Shown: piece by piece, positions 29,081 through 37,795 of the stretch
Layout: every line of letters begins with the position of its first letter
How positions within the stretch are numbered: position 1 is the first letter of the stretch
Assembly (NCBI RefSeq): GCF_913773735.1
Contig: NZ_CAJYEB010000003.1
Coordinates: 1 to 64,000 of the forward strand
Origin: an uncultured Massilia sp.
GTDB taxonomy: Bacteria; Pseudomonadota; Gammaproteobacteria; Burkholderiales; Burkholderiaceae_D
Reading direction: 5' to 3'
DNA length: 64,000 bases
Made by a program: the position numbers and the translations under genes
The notes under the pieces: model-generated
What the model was told of the DNA's origin: nothing
Database searches by the model: none
What the model saw: only the letters and a program-made list of their open reading frames with translations

Positions 29081-29386
29081 CGTGCCTGTCCACCGGATGG
29101 GCACAGCCAGTGCACAGCAAATCCACGCGCGATCCACAGGCTTGTCGACAGGCTTGTACAGGGGATGGTCACAGCCTGGTCCACCGCCTGTGCACAGGGA
29201 TGTCAACCGCTCGTCCACAGTGTATTCCACAAAGTCATCCACAGGCCCGTGCGCAGCCCCGGCGGGCCGCCTCCCGCCGGAAGCCCGGATTGGCGGGGCT
29301 GCCGGGCGCGGCCGGCCACCGCCGCCGCCGCCGGGACCGGCATGCGCACAGACTTATCCACAGCGCGCCGGGCGCCATGTGGACAG
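29081..29386. repeat. Array of degenerate DnaA-box-like words downstream of glmU
   Basis: The 315-base gap between glmU and the Lrp gene is non-coding and carries at least ten words related to TCCACAG or its complement, for example GATCCACAGG, CGTCCACAG, ATTCCACAA, CATCCACAGG, an exact TTATCCACA at 29354-29362 and TGTGGACAG at 29378-29386. The density in such a short stretch is far above chance. Most copies have diverged from the DnaA consensus. A DnaA-titrating site or the remains of one is possible. Confidence 0.55.
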
Positions 29387-29388
29387 GT

Positions 29389-29862
29389 TCAGACCGCGAT
29401 GCGGGTTTCGAATTTGCTCCGGAACGTCGAAAAATAGGTTTTGACGTTGCGCACATTGCTGTGCGTGGTGAACAGGCGGTGCGCCAGCGCATGGTAGGCG
29501 GGCATGTCGGCCACCTGCACGACGAGCACGAAGTCCGGCCCGGGCGACACGCGGTAGCACTGCAGCACGGCCGCTTCCCCGGCCACCACGCGTTCGAACT
29601 CTTCCATCCGGTCGGCGGCCTGCACGTCCAGCGTGATCTCGACGATGGCGCTCAGGCGGGCGCCGACCTTGTCCGGGGCGACGATCGCAACTTGCCGTTC
29701 GATAACACCGTTTTCCATCAGCTGTTTGACGCGGCGCAGGCAAGTTGGCTGGGAAACGTGCACCAGCGCTGCCAGCTCGGCATTGGTGTGCGATGCGTCA
29801 AGCTGCAATGCATTCAGGATGCGACGATCGAGGTCGTCCAGTATCGGGTCTTCTGTCGACAT
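29389..29862 (-). CDS. Lrp/AsnC family transcriptional regulator
   Basis: The 157-residue protein (from MSTEDPILDDLDRRIL) has the AsnC winged helix-turn-helix (SHTNAELAALVHVSQPTCLRR) and the RAM domain (CYRVSPGPDFVLVVQVADM). A second ATG two codons earlier (29868) is equally possible. It is divergent from glmS; symmetric TTTCATG repeats between them are probable operators. The amino acid sensed is unknown, and control of glmS is only an inference from position. Confidence 0.87.
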   Translation of the reverse strand: MSTEDPILDDLDRRILNALQLDASHTNAELAALVHVSQPTCLRRVKQLMENGVIERQVAIVAPDKVGARLSAIVEITLDVQAADRMEEFERVVAGEAAVLQCYRVSPGPDFVLVVQVADMPAYHALAHRLFTTHSNVRNVKTYFSTFRSKFETRIAV

Positions 29863-29896
29863 ATTCATAAAAATAACGATAAAAAATGAAAGGAAA

Positions 29897-29962
29897 TTTC
29901 ATGATTAGCGTAGCATGAAATAATATTTCAAATTCGATAGAACTCTGAAAGCTTATTTCATG
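29897..29962. promoter_or_regulatory. TTTCATG/CATGAAA operator-like repeats between lrp and glmS
   Basis: TTTCATG-N10-CATGAAA spans 29897-29920, overlapping a perfect palindrome TGAAATA-A-TATTTCA at 29916-29930; a further TTTCATG is at 29956-29962. The AT-rich symmetric layout is typical of operators for an Lrp-family regulator, here placed between its gene and glmS. Confidence 0.55.
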
Positions 29963-30012
29963 TCGTCTGTTCTACAGTACTTGCGTCATTTAAATTTTCT
30001 GGAGAACATCCC

Positions 30013-31842
30013 ATGTGCGGCATCGTCGGCGCAGTAGCCCAACGCAACATCACCCCCGTCCTCATCGAAGGCCTGAAGCGGCTCGAGTACCGCGGCTACG
30101 ACTCCTGCGGCGTCGCGCTGCACGTCGACGGCCACCTGTCGCGTTCGCGCAGCACCTCGCGCGTGGCGGACCTCGAGGCGCAGGTCCGGGAAACCGGGCT
30201 GCAGGGCTTCACCGGCATCGCCCACACCCGCTGGGCCACCCACGGCGCCCCGGCCACCCGCAACGCCCACCCGCACTTCTCGCCCAGCGAAGACAATGCC
30301 CGCATCGCCCTGGTCCACAACGGCATCATCGAGAACCACGACGAGCTGCGCCGCGAGCTGACCGAACTGGGTTACGTGTTCCAGAGCCAGACCGACACCG
30401 AAGTCATCGCCCACCTGGTCGACCACATGTACGACGGCGACCTGTTCGCCACCGTGCAGCAGGCCGTCAAGCGCCTGCACGGCGCCTATGCGATCGCCGT
30501 GTTCTGCCGCGAGGAACCGCACCGCGTGGTGGCCGCGCGCCAGGGCTCGCCGCTGATCGTCGGCGTGGGCAAGGAAGAAAACTTCGTCGCCTCGGATGCG
30601 ATGGCGCTGGCCGGCACCACCGACCAGATCATCTACCTGGAAGAAGGCGACGTGGTCGACCTGCAGCTGGCGCGCTACTGGATCGTCGACGCCGACGGCC
30701 GCCCGGCCGAGCGCGACGTGAAAACCGTGCACGCGCACACCGGCGCCGCCGAGCTGGGTCCGTACCGCCACTACATGCAGAAGGAAATCTTCGAGCAGCC
30801 GCGCGTGGTCGGCGACACGCTCGAAGGCGTCACCGGCATCATGCCGGAACTGTTCGGCGACGAGGCCTACCGCGTGTTCAAGGACATCGACCGCGTGCTG
30901 GTCCTGGCCTGCGGCACCAGCTACTACGCGGGCCTCACCGCCAAGTACTGGATCGAATCGGTGGCCCAACTGCCGGTGAACGTCGAGATCGCCAGCGAAT
31001 ACCGCTACCGCGACAGCGTCCCGCACCCGAAGACGCTGGTCGTGACCATCTCGCAATCGGGCGAGACGGCCGACACGCTGGCCGCGCTGAAGCACGCGCG
31101 CAGCCTGGGCATGGAACACACGCTGACCATCTGCAACGTCGCCACCAGCGCCATGGTGCGCGAATGCAAGCTGGCCTACATCACGCGCGCCGGCGTCGAA
31201 GTCGGCGTCGCATCGACGAAAGCCTTCACCACCCAGCTGGCCGCCCTGTTCCTGCTGACGCTGACGCTGGCGCAGGTCAACGGCCGCCTGGACGACGCGC
31301 AGGAAGCCAACTACCTGAAACAGATGCGCCACCTGCCGGTCGCATTGTCGTCGGTGCTGGCGCTGGAACCGCAGGTCATCGCCTGGGCCGAGGAATTCGC
31401 GAGAAAGGAAAACGCCCTGTTCCTGGGCCGCGGCATCCACTACCCGATCGCGCTGGAAGGCGCGCTGAAGCTCAAGGAAATCTCGTACATCCACGCCGAA
31501 GCCTACCCGGCCGGCGAACTGAAGCACGGCCCGCTTGCGCTGGTGACGGAAGAAATGCCGGTGGTGACGATCGCCCCGAACGACGCCCTGCTGGAAAAAC
31601 TGAAGTCGAACATGCAGGAAGTGCGCGCCCGCGGCGGCCAGCTGTACGTCTTCGCCGACGTCGACTCGCGCATCACCTCGGGCGACGGCCTGCACGTGAT
31701 CCGCCTGCCGGAACACTACGGCCTGCTGTCGCCGATCCTGCACGTGGCGGCGCTGCAGTTGCTGGCTTATCACACGGCGCTGGCGCGGGGGACGGATGTG
31801 GACAAGCCGAGGAATCTGGCGAAGTCGGTGACCGTCGAGTAA
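30013..31842 (+). CDS. glmS: Glutamine-fructose-6-phosphate aminotransferase (isomerizing)
   Basis: Makes glucosamine-6-phosphate from fructose-6-phosphate and glutamine, the first step to UDP-GlcNAc. The 609-residue protein begins [10 protein letters not shown], with the N-terminal nucleophile cysteine exposed after methionine removal, then the glutaminase motifs ([20 protein letters not shown]) and two SIS sugar-isomerase domains ([26 protein letters not shown]). It ends with the conserved [17 protein letters not shown] ribosome site is 9 bases ahead of the ATG. No glmS ribozyme is seen in the short leader. Confidence 0.99.
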   Translation: MCGIVGAVAQRNITPVLIEGLKRLEYRGYDSCGVALHVDGHLSRSRSTSRVADLEAQVRETGLQGFTGIAHTRWATHGAPATRNAHPHFSPSEDNARIALVHNGIIENHDELRRELTELGYVFQSQTDTEVIAHLVDHMYDGDLFATVQQAVKRLHGAYAIAVFCREEPHRVVAARQGSPLIVGVGKEENFVASDAMALAGTTDQIIYLEEGDVVDLQLARYWIVDADGRPAERDVKTVHAHTGAAELGPYRHYMQKEIFEQPRVVGDTLEGVTGIMPELFGDEAYRVFKDIDRVLVLACGTSYYAGLTAKYWIESVAQLPVNVEIASEYRYRDSVPHPKTLVVTISQSGETADTLAALKHARSLGMEHTLTICNVATSAMVRECKLAYITRAGVEVGVASTKAFTTQLAALFLLTLTLAQVNGRLDDAQEANYLKQMRHLPVALSSVLALEPQVIAWAEEFARKENALFLGRGIHYPIALEGALKLKEISYIHAEAYPAGELKHGPLALVTEEMPVVTIAPNDALLEKLKSNMQEVRARGGQLYVFADVDSRITSGDGLHVIRLPEHYGLLSPILHVAALQLLAYHTALARGTDVDKPRNLAKSVTVE

Positions 31843-31848
31843 GCGGGG

Positions 31849-32940
31849 TCATGGCAGGGGGCCGCTGCCCGTCATCGGCGGCGGCCCAATCGACGCCGCC
31901 ACCCGCTGCGCGAGAATGCGCCGGTAGTCCCCGGTCAGCGGCACGACGTCCTTGATGCCCAGCCAGGATTGCGACGATGTCGCGAAGCCATGCTCGTATG
32001 ACCACTGCGCGACGCGCAGCGTGGTCGGCTCGTCGCAGATGAATTGTCCTGCCAGTTCGCGTTCCAGGATTGCTCCCTGGAGGACATTCCTGTTGCGCCA
32101 TTTTTCCAGGTGTACCGTGGCTGGCAGCAGGTCGCGCTTGTCGCCGTTGCAGCTGCGGTGCGCCAGGACGAAGTTGTGGCCAAGGTCGCGTGGATACCGG
32201 GACCAGGGAATGAAATGGTCGACATCGCCCGTTTCCCCGAGACGGCGCTGGCAATAGAAGCACGTGTCGTCCTGCAGGTCGCGCAAGACCGGCCGGACGA
32301 GGGCCAGCGAGGCCCGGTCCGAACCGAACAGCACTTCCTCGAGATCGTGTCCTTCGCCAAGCAATGCGATGTTGCGTGGATTGGTACGGATGTGGGCCGT
32401 CCAGGCCGAACGGATGAGCTGCTGCAGCAGTCCGTGAAAGCGCCGCAGGTTGAACATCACGCCGGGGAGCAACCTGATGTAGGGGCCGGTTCCCGGGATG
32501 TACAGGAAACGCACTTCCTGGCGCCGCAGCACCTGCAGGCGCCATAGTGGCATCGTCTTGAGCAGGCCGACCGTTTCCCGCACCGCGACCTTCCACTCGC
32601 CGGATGCACGTGCCTTCGATAGCGTGCCATGACGGGCATGCAACCCGCGCAACAGGCCGATGATGGCGGCCTGCTTGCCCTTGTTCTGGACGAGGATGCC
32701 ATCCTCGCCCTGCGCGCGATACGGCACGACCTGGCGCCAGTACAGTTCCAGGAATTTGTTGGCGATGTCGGCATGGAACAGGTCGAGCGTGCCACCGGTG
32801 TCGGTACCCAGTTCGACGGCCAGCTCGGTGATCGCAAGCAGCAAGGCGTACTTGTACGTCGCGACGAATTCGCCTTCTTCGAACAGCCGCTGTATATGGT
32901 CGAGAAAGACGAGCTGTTCCTGGGGCGAAGGCGGCAACAT
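31849..32940 (-). CDS. HNH endonuclease domain protein
   Basis: The 363-residue protein has a helical N-terminal two thirds of no recognised family and a C-terminal HNH nuclease module: zinc ligands CFYC at residues 227-230, the catalytic DHFIPW at 241-246, N256 and a distal SCNGDKRDLLP around residue 264. Its ATG overlaps the stop of the upstream HIT gene as TAATG, so the pair is translationally coupled. A start at 32982 is open but lies inside the HIT gene. The target, DNA or RNA, is unknown; a defence or repair role is inference. Confidence 0.85.
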   Translation of the reverse strand: MLPPSPQEQLVFLDHIQRLFEEGEFVATYKYALLLAITELAVELGTDTGGTLDLFHADIANKFLELYWRQVVPYRAQGEDGILVQNKGKQAAIIGLLRGLHARHGTLSKARASGEWKVAVRETVGLLKTMPLWRLQVLRRQEVRFLYIPGTGPYIRLLPGVMFNLRRFHGLLQQLIRSAWTAHIRTNPRNIALLGEGHDLEEVLFGSDRASLALVRPVLRDLQDDTCFYCQRRLGETGDVDHFIPWSRYPRDLGHNFVLAHRSCNGDKRDLLPATVHLEKWRNRNVLQGAILERELAGQFICDEPTTLRVAQWSYEHGFATSSQSWLGIKDVVPLTGDYRRILAQRVAASIGPPPMTGSGPLP

Positions 32941-33332
32941 TACCTGCCGCTCCAGTAGTCGGCCTTGCCGGGGATGATCCACCTGACGCCGCCGCGCGGA
33001 TCCGGCAGGTCGCCGGCATAACGCGGGATCAGGTGCATGTGGAGATGCGCCACCGTCTGGCCCGCCGCCGCGCCATCGTTGATGCCGATGTTGTAGGCGT
33101 CCGGCGCGGCTTCCTCGTCCAACGCGTGCTTGGCCCTGTCCAGCAGCGCCAGCATGGCGGCGCGTTCTTCATCGGTGATCGCGAAGAACGAGCCGACATG
33201 ACGCCTGGGGATGATGAGCGTATGGCCCGGCGATACCGGAAAACCATCCCGTATCGCGATGGCCAGGGCATTGCTGTCGATGATCCGCGCGGCGGACAGG
33301 GCGCAAAAAACGCAGGGCGTGGCGCTATGCAT
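32940..33332 (-). CDS. HIT family nucleotide hydrolase/transferase
   Basis: The 130-residue protein has an N-terminal CVFC zinc-like pair, the PGHTLIIPRRH block and the histidine triad HLHMHL at about residues 96-101, whose second histidine-x-histidine forms the covalent nucleotidyl intermediate. The C-terminus reads DPRGGVRWIIPGKADYW, typical of a common HIT subgroup acting on dinucleoside polyphosphates or adenylylated substrates. Its stop codon overlaps the start of the HNH nuclease gene, so the two act together or at least are made together. Confidence 0.9.
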   Translation of the reverse strand: MHSATPCVFCALSAARIIDSNALAIAIRDGFPVSPGHTLIIPRRHVGSFFAITDEERAAMLALLDRAKHALDEEAAPDAYNIGINDGAAAGQTVAHLHMHLIPRYAGDLPDPRGGVRWIIPGKADYWSGR

Positions 33333-33485
33333 GGTCGTACCGGAACCTGTTTCGAATCCGCTATCTTACCCGCCGCCGGGCCCGACCCGGCAATATTGAA
33401 CAGCGCCTTGCCCAAGCCTCGATCATCCTTGCCCAATCCTCCGGGCTGCTCCCCATGTCCGCCGAAGCGGATTACCATTGCGGGC

Positions 33486-34379
33486 ATGGATACCCGACTC
33501 CTCGACGCCGTACGCAGGTATGCCGATGCCTACGCCGACGGCGACGGCATCGCGCCGACGCCCATCCCCGGCCTGGCGGCGATCCGCGCGACCGCACGTA
33601 CCGCATTGAGCTACCAGATCCCGCGCCCGCTGGCCTGCCTGGTGCTGCAGGGCGCAAAGCACGTCAGCATGGGGACGCAGTCGCTGACCTTCCGCGCCGG
33701 CGATTCCCTGCTGATCATGGCCGATGTGCCGACCGTCAGCCAGATCGTCGAGGCCAGCCAGGCAGTTCCCTATTATTCGCTGGTGCTGGACCTCGATCCG
33801 GCCATCATTGCCGGCTTGACGGCCGAGATGGCGGCGCTGCGGGACGATGACGCTGGCCCGGTGCGGATCGAGACCACCGACGAGCACGTCGCGGATACGG
33901 CGCTGCGCCTGGTGCGCCTGCTCGAGCGGCCGTCGGCGCTGCCGGTGCTGCGCGATTCCCTGGTGCGCGAATTCCACTACTGGCTGCTCGCCGGCCGCCA
34001 TGGTGCGGCGATCCGGCGCCTGGGCCTGCCCGATGGCCACGTGCGGCGCATCGCCCGCGTCGTCGCGCTGCTGCGTAGCGCGTATGCGCAGCGCCTGCCC
34101 GTCGAGCGCCTGGCCGAGGTGGCGGGCATGAGTCCGTCCTCGTTCCACCAGCACTTCCGCGCCGTGACCTCGCTCACGCCGCTGCAGTTCCAGAAGCAGT
34201 TGCGCCTGATCGAGGCGCGGCGCCTGATGCTGGCCGAGGGGGCGAATGCCAGCCATGCGGCGTTCTCGGTCGGCTACGAGAGTGTGCAGCAATTTACGCG
34301 AGAATACGGGCGCATGTTCGGCATGCCGCCGGTGCGCGACGTGGCGGCGGCGCATGGCCGCAGCCATGTCGCGGCCTGA
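33486..34379 (+). CDS. AraC family transcriptional regulator
   Basis: The 297-residue protein has an N-terminal cupin-like AraC_N sensor domain (SYQIPRPLACLVLQGAKHV) and a C-terminal double helix-turn-helix (LPVERLAEVAGMSPSSFHQH and ASHAAFSVGYESVQQFTREY). The frame is open far upstream, but that part is antisense to the HIT gene; the ATG at 33486 matches this family. It converges on the SDR gene, a combination common in proteobacteria, so it may control it. The 60 bases after the stop are a GCTGAAGC-like low-complexity run. Confidence 0.9.
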   Translation: MDTRLLDAVRRYADAYADGDGIAPTPIPGLAAIRATARTALSYQIPRPLACLVLQGAKHVSMGTQSLTFRAGDSLLIMADVPTVSQIVEASQAVPYYSLVLDLDPAIIAGLTAEMAALRDDDAGPVRIETTDEHVADTALRLVRLLERPSALPVLRDSLVREFHYWLLAGRHGAAIRRLGLPDGHVRRIARVVALLRSAYAQRLPVERLAEVAGMSPSSFHQHFRAVTSLTPLQFQKQLRLIEARRLMLAEGANASHAAFSVGYESVQQFTREYGRMFGMPPVRDVAAAHGRSHVAA

Positions 34380-34448
34380 CGCCGAGGCCGACGTCGAGGC
34401 GGACGCTGAAGCTGAAGCTGAGGCCGCCGGCGCTGGTGCCGCTGGCGC

Positions 34449-35204
34449 TCAGATGACCTGGCCACCCGAGACTTCGATGCGCTGGCCGTTGATCCAGCGG
34501 TTGTCCTCGCCCAGCAGGCTGGCGATCATCGGGCCGATGTCGTCCGGCACGCCGACGCGTCCCAGCGCCGTCATGCCGGCGAAGGTGGCGTTCAGGTCGG
34601 GCATGTCGCGCACGGCGCCGCCCAGGAAATCGGTCTCGATCGCGCCCGGCGCCACCGTGTTGACGGCGATGCCGCGCTTGCCCAGTTCCTTCGCCAGGTA
34701 GACGCCGAGCACTTCGACGGCGCCCTTGACGGCGGCATAGGCGCCGAAGCCGGGGTAGGAGATGCGGGTCAGGCCGCTGGACAGGTTGACGATGCGGCCG
34801 CCGTCAGCCAGCAGCGGCAGCAGGGACTGGGTCAGGAAGAACACGCCCTTGAAGTGGACGTCGACCAGCCTGTCGAACTGCGCCTCGGTGGTGTCCTCGA
34901 TCATCGCCATGTCGCCGTGGCCGGCGTTGTTGACGAGGTGGTCGAAGGTGTCGCGGTCCCAGGTGGCGCGCAGGCCGGCGCGCACACTGTCGACGAAGCG
35001 GGGGAAACCGGCGGTGTCGCCGACGTCCAGCCGCAGGGCCAGCGCCTTGCGGCCCAGGGCGCGGATGGCCGCGACGAGCGCTTCGGCATCGTCGGCGCGC
35101 TGCTGGTAGGTGACGATGACGTCGCCGCCGCGGCGGGCGATGTGCAGGGCGGTGTTGCGGCCCAGGCCGCGGCTGGCGCCGGTGACGATGGTGATCTTGC
35201 TCAT
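34449..35204 (-). CDS. Short-chain dehydrogenase/reductase (SDR) family oxidoreductase
   Basis: The 251-residue protein has the classical SDR cofactor motif TGASRGLG at residues 8-15, NNAG near residue 92, an active-site serine and YAAVK catalytic pair (Tyr-x-x-x-Lys) and the C-terminal GQRIEVSGGQVI. It probably uses NADP(H), by the Ser-Arg in the glycine loop. The substrate is unknown. A GGGAG ribosome site precedes the ATG at 35204. It faces the AraC gene. Confidence 0.92.
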   Translation of the reverse strand: MSKITIVTGASRGLGRNTALHIARRGGDVIVTYQQRADDAEALVAAIRALGRKALALRLDVGDTAGFPRFVDSVRAGLRATWDRDTFDHLVNNAGHGDMAMIEDTTEAQFDRLVDVHFKGVFFLTQSLLPLLADGGRIVNLSSGLTRISYPGFGAYAAVKGAVEVLGVYLAKELGKRGIAVNTVAPGAIETDFLGGAVRDMPDLNATFAGMTALGRVGVPDDIGPMIASLLGEDNRWINGQRIEVSGGQVI

Positions 35205-35305
35205 GGTGTGCTCCCGTGGAGGCGTGTCGAAGGAGCGCCCAGTATCCGGCGCGGGCCAGGCTGGCCGTTGCCGGATGCTGGAAGACTGTTGCCCGATCCT
35301 CCAGG

Positions 35306-36919
35306 CTACTTGAACGTCAGCGAGCCGAACGCGATCGGCTTGGCGAGGAAGGCGCTGGAGCAGCCTTCGCTCGGATAGGAATAATCGAACGCCACATTGC
35401 CCGCCTGGTCGAGGGCGATCAGGCGCGCGCGCGTGCGCGACTCGGCGGACGAATAGGTGACCAGCTGGACGCCGCCGTCGGATTCGTAGGTGCTGCTGCC
35501 GGTATTGAAGGCGCTGCTGCAGATGTCGGAAAAGATGTCCCGGTCGTGTTCGTAGGTCCATACCATGCGTGCCGTCCGTGCCTGTTCGTCGATCGCATAC
35601 TTGACCGGGGCGCTGTAGGGAATCGTGGCGCCGGCCGGGGTGCCCGCCGGCTGGTTGAAGCTGGCCGCGCCGTTGTTGAAGAGCAGCAGCCTGCCCTGCT
35701 TGTCGAGCGACAGCGCATGCTGGCCGATCGGGGGATTGCCGCCGCTCAGGCGCAGCGCCAGCGCGCGCAGCGACGGGTAGTTGACGTACCAGTGCTTGGT
35801 GGTGTCGCCGAGCAGCCACTTGATGCGCCCGGTGTCGTAGTCCAGCTTGACGACGAAGTTCTCGCGGCTGGAGACGTACAGCGCATTGTCCGCGCTGCTG
35901 TAGATGGCCGAGTTCATGTGGAACCAGTCGGCGCCGTCGCGCACGAAATTGGCCGGGTCGTCGCCCAGGGCGCGCATGTGGTCGCGGAAGATCTGCGCCA
36001 TGTCCCATTGCTTCAGTACCTGGCCGGTGCGGCTCAGCTCGACCAGCACGGCCTCGATGTTGGCGACGCCGCCTTCGCGCGCATCCATCTCGGCCAGCAG
36101 CCCGGCCTTGCCGAAGGCGAGGTCGTGGTGGAAGTTCGTCAGCGTGGGGCTGGCCAAGGTGACGGCGCCCAGGCGGCCGTCCATCTGCATCCGGTACAGC
36201 ACGGGCGACATCTGGTCGCCGACGAGGAAGGCGTCGCCGTCGAACAGCGTGGTGATCGAATCGGCCAGTCCCCTGGCGACCCAGCGCAGGTTGCCGTCGC
36301 TGTCGACGACGACCGGCGTGGTCACGCCGTTGTGGATCTCGATGAAGTCGAGCCCCGGCAGCGCGCTGGCCGTGCGCGCCACCCGCACCGACGGCGCGCC
36401 GTAGAAGGCGTCCGGCGCGGTGTGGGCCGGCGTGTCCATCGCCACCTGCTCGCTGTGGCGCGACCCGTCGGCGAACACCGCCGTGACCGTGACCGCGTTG
36501 CGGTGGTTGGCGTACAGGCCGAAGACGGGCAGCGTGAGGCGCTTGTCCGCGGCGGCGTAGGCGTTCCTGCCGTCGAGCCAGGACCTGGCGTAGGTGACGC
36601 CCACCGCACCCGAACGCGTGCCGGGCTTGGGCGCGATGGTGTAGGAGACGCTGGCGAGATCCTCCCCATGCTCCATGGCGATGACGAGCGTGCGGATGAA
36701 CGGCGTGACGCCGGGCGCCTGGGATACGATAGCGACGTGGGCGCGTTCGGCCTGCGTGTCGTCGTCCTTGAACCTGCCGCAGGCGGCCAGCAGCAGGCAG
36801 GCCAGGCACAGTGGCAGGTACTGGCCCAGGCACCGCATCAGATAGTGCGCCGGGTGGTGTGCCGGGTAATGTGCCGGGTAGTGTGCCGGATGCTGCGCGG
36901 TGTGTGAACGTGGTCTCAT
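35306..36919 (-). CDS. Arylsulfate sulfotransferase (AssT-like) lipoprotein
   Basis: The enzyme family moves sulfate between phenols without PAPS, in the periplasm. The 537-residue form has a lipoprotein signal (LPLCLACLLLAACG) and the three expected active-site histidines: TNFHHDLAFG, DWFHMNSAIY and GQHALSLDKQG, the last being the residue that is sulfated in E. coli AssT. The start is uncertain: the ATG at 36919 places a 17-residue histidine-rich repeat (PAHY units) ahead of the signal, whereas 36838 gives a normal lipoprotein N-terminus. No dsbA/dsbB-type partner is next to it. Confidence 0.85.
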   Translation of the reverse strand: MRPRSHTAQHPAHYPAHYPAHHPAHYLMRCLGQYLPLCLACLLLAACGRFKDDDTQAERAHVAIVSQAPGVTPFIRTLVIAMEHGEDLASVSYTIAPKPGTRSGAVGVTYARSWLDGRNAYAAADKRLTLPVFGLYANHRNAVTVTAVFADGSRHSEQVAMDTPAHTAPDAFYGAPSVRVARTASALPGLDFIEIHNGVTTPVVVDSDGNLRWVARGLADSITTLFDGDAFLVGDQMSPVLYRMQMDGRLGAVTLASPTLTNFHHDLAFGKAGLLAEMDAREGGVANIEAVLVELSRTGQVLKQWDMAQIFRDHMRALGDDPANFVRDGADWFHMNSAIYSSADNALYVSSRENFVVKLDYDTGRIKWLLGDTTKHWYVNYPSLRALALRLSGGNPPIGQHALSLDKQGRLLLFNNGAASFNQPAGTPAGATIPYSAPVKYAIDEQARTARMVWTYEHDRDIFSDICSSAFNTGSSTYESDGGVQLVTYSSAESRTRARLIALDQAGNVAFDYSYPSEGCSSAFLAKPIAFGSLTFK

Positions 36920-37089
36920 GGCGTCATCCCGAAATGGTTTTGGCAGGAAACTCATCCAATGTGCGCGAAGCCGGGCTTGCGCGTAACCGATGAGATCAAG
37001 GCGCGTCGTCGAACTTTGCGACGGATTGCCGGACCAAGACCTTGTCACCACGATGTGGATGCCGGCGGCATCCCGAACCAACGGACGAT

Positions 37090-37788
37090 ATGGATATCGG
37101 ACATCTCGACGCGCTGGCGCTGCGGCCCGCGCATCCTTCTCCTGTGCAGGGCGTGGAGCGCGCCCTGGCGATCGCGGCGACCGGCCTGGCCGGCGACGTG
37201 CACGCCGATCCCCTGTCCCCGCGCCAGCTGCTGCTGGCCGGCAGCCCGGCGTACCGCGACCTGGGCCTGCCGGCGCATGCGCTGCGCGAGAACCTGCTGC
37301 TCGATCTCGATACCGCGCGGCTGCGTTCCGGCACCGTCCTGCAGGTCGGCCAGGACGTGCTGCTGCGCCTGATGTTCCAGTGCGAGGCCTGCGGACGGCT
37401 CGACCGGCAGCGCGCCGGCCTGGCGCGTGCCGTGGGGGCGCGGCGCGGCATGCTGGCGCGGGTCATCGCCGGCGGCACGATCCGGCGCGGCGACGTCGTG
37501 CTCGACCTCGGACCCCTGCTGCCGCCCTGGTCCGACGACTGGCGCGAACGGGTGTTGCGGGTACTCGACGCCGTGCCGGCCGGCTGCGTCGTCGAATACC
37601 GCCAGCTGGCGCAGCTGGCCGGCATCGCTGCGACGTATTGCCGCGCCTTCCCGGCCGTGCTGCGCAAGCTCGATCCGGCGCGCGCCGTCAGGGCGGTGCC
37701 GATGCGGGTGGCGCCCGACCGTCCGCGCTGGGATGGGCGGGGATTGTTCGACGACCTCGCGCTGGGGGGAACGATCCAGGCCGCCTGA
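37090..37788 (+). CDS. MOSC domain fused to an alkyltransferase-like (ATL) domain
   Basis: The 232-residue protein joins two domains. Residues about 1-150 form a MOSC domain (GLAGDVHADPLSPRQLLLAG, ENLLLDLDTARLRSG, and a candidate ligand cysteine in FQCEACGRLD), a family that handles sulfur or molybdenum-cofactor chemistry. Residues about 160-232 resemble the DNA-binding domain of O6-methylguanine methyltransferase (LDAVPAGCVVEYRQLAQLAG, CRAFPAVLRKLDP), but the alkyl-accepting PCHR is replaced by VPMR, as in ATL proteins. It ends seven bases from the convergent tssG. A joint function is not known. Confidence 0.75.
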   Translation: MDIGHLDALALRPAHPSPVQGVERALAIAATGLAGDVHADPLSPRQLLLAGSPAYRDLGLPAHALRENLLLDLDTARLRSGTVLQVGQDVLLRLMFQCEACGRLDRQRAGLARAVGARRGMLARVIAGGTIRRGDVVLDLGPLLPPWSDDWRERVLRVLDAVPAGCVVEYRQLAQLAGIAATYCRAFPAVLRKLDPARAVRAVPMRVAPDRPRWDGRGLFDDLALGGTIQAA

Positions 37789-37795
37789 AGGGCAT

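Noticed and set aside
29869-30012. glmS ribozyme in the glmS leader
   Set aside because: The leader is only about 140 bases, is AT-rich with operator-like repeats, and shows no ribozyme core; the ribozyme is typical of Firmicutes.
34380-34440. GCTGAAGC-type low-complexity run after the AraC gene as a coding or regulatory repeat
   Set aside because: It is a short imperfect repeat without ribosome site, symmetry or conservation evidence.
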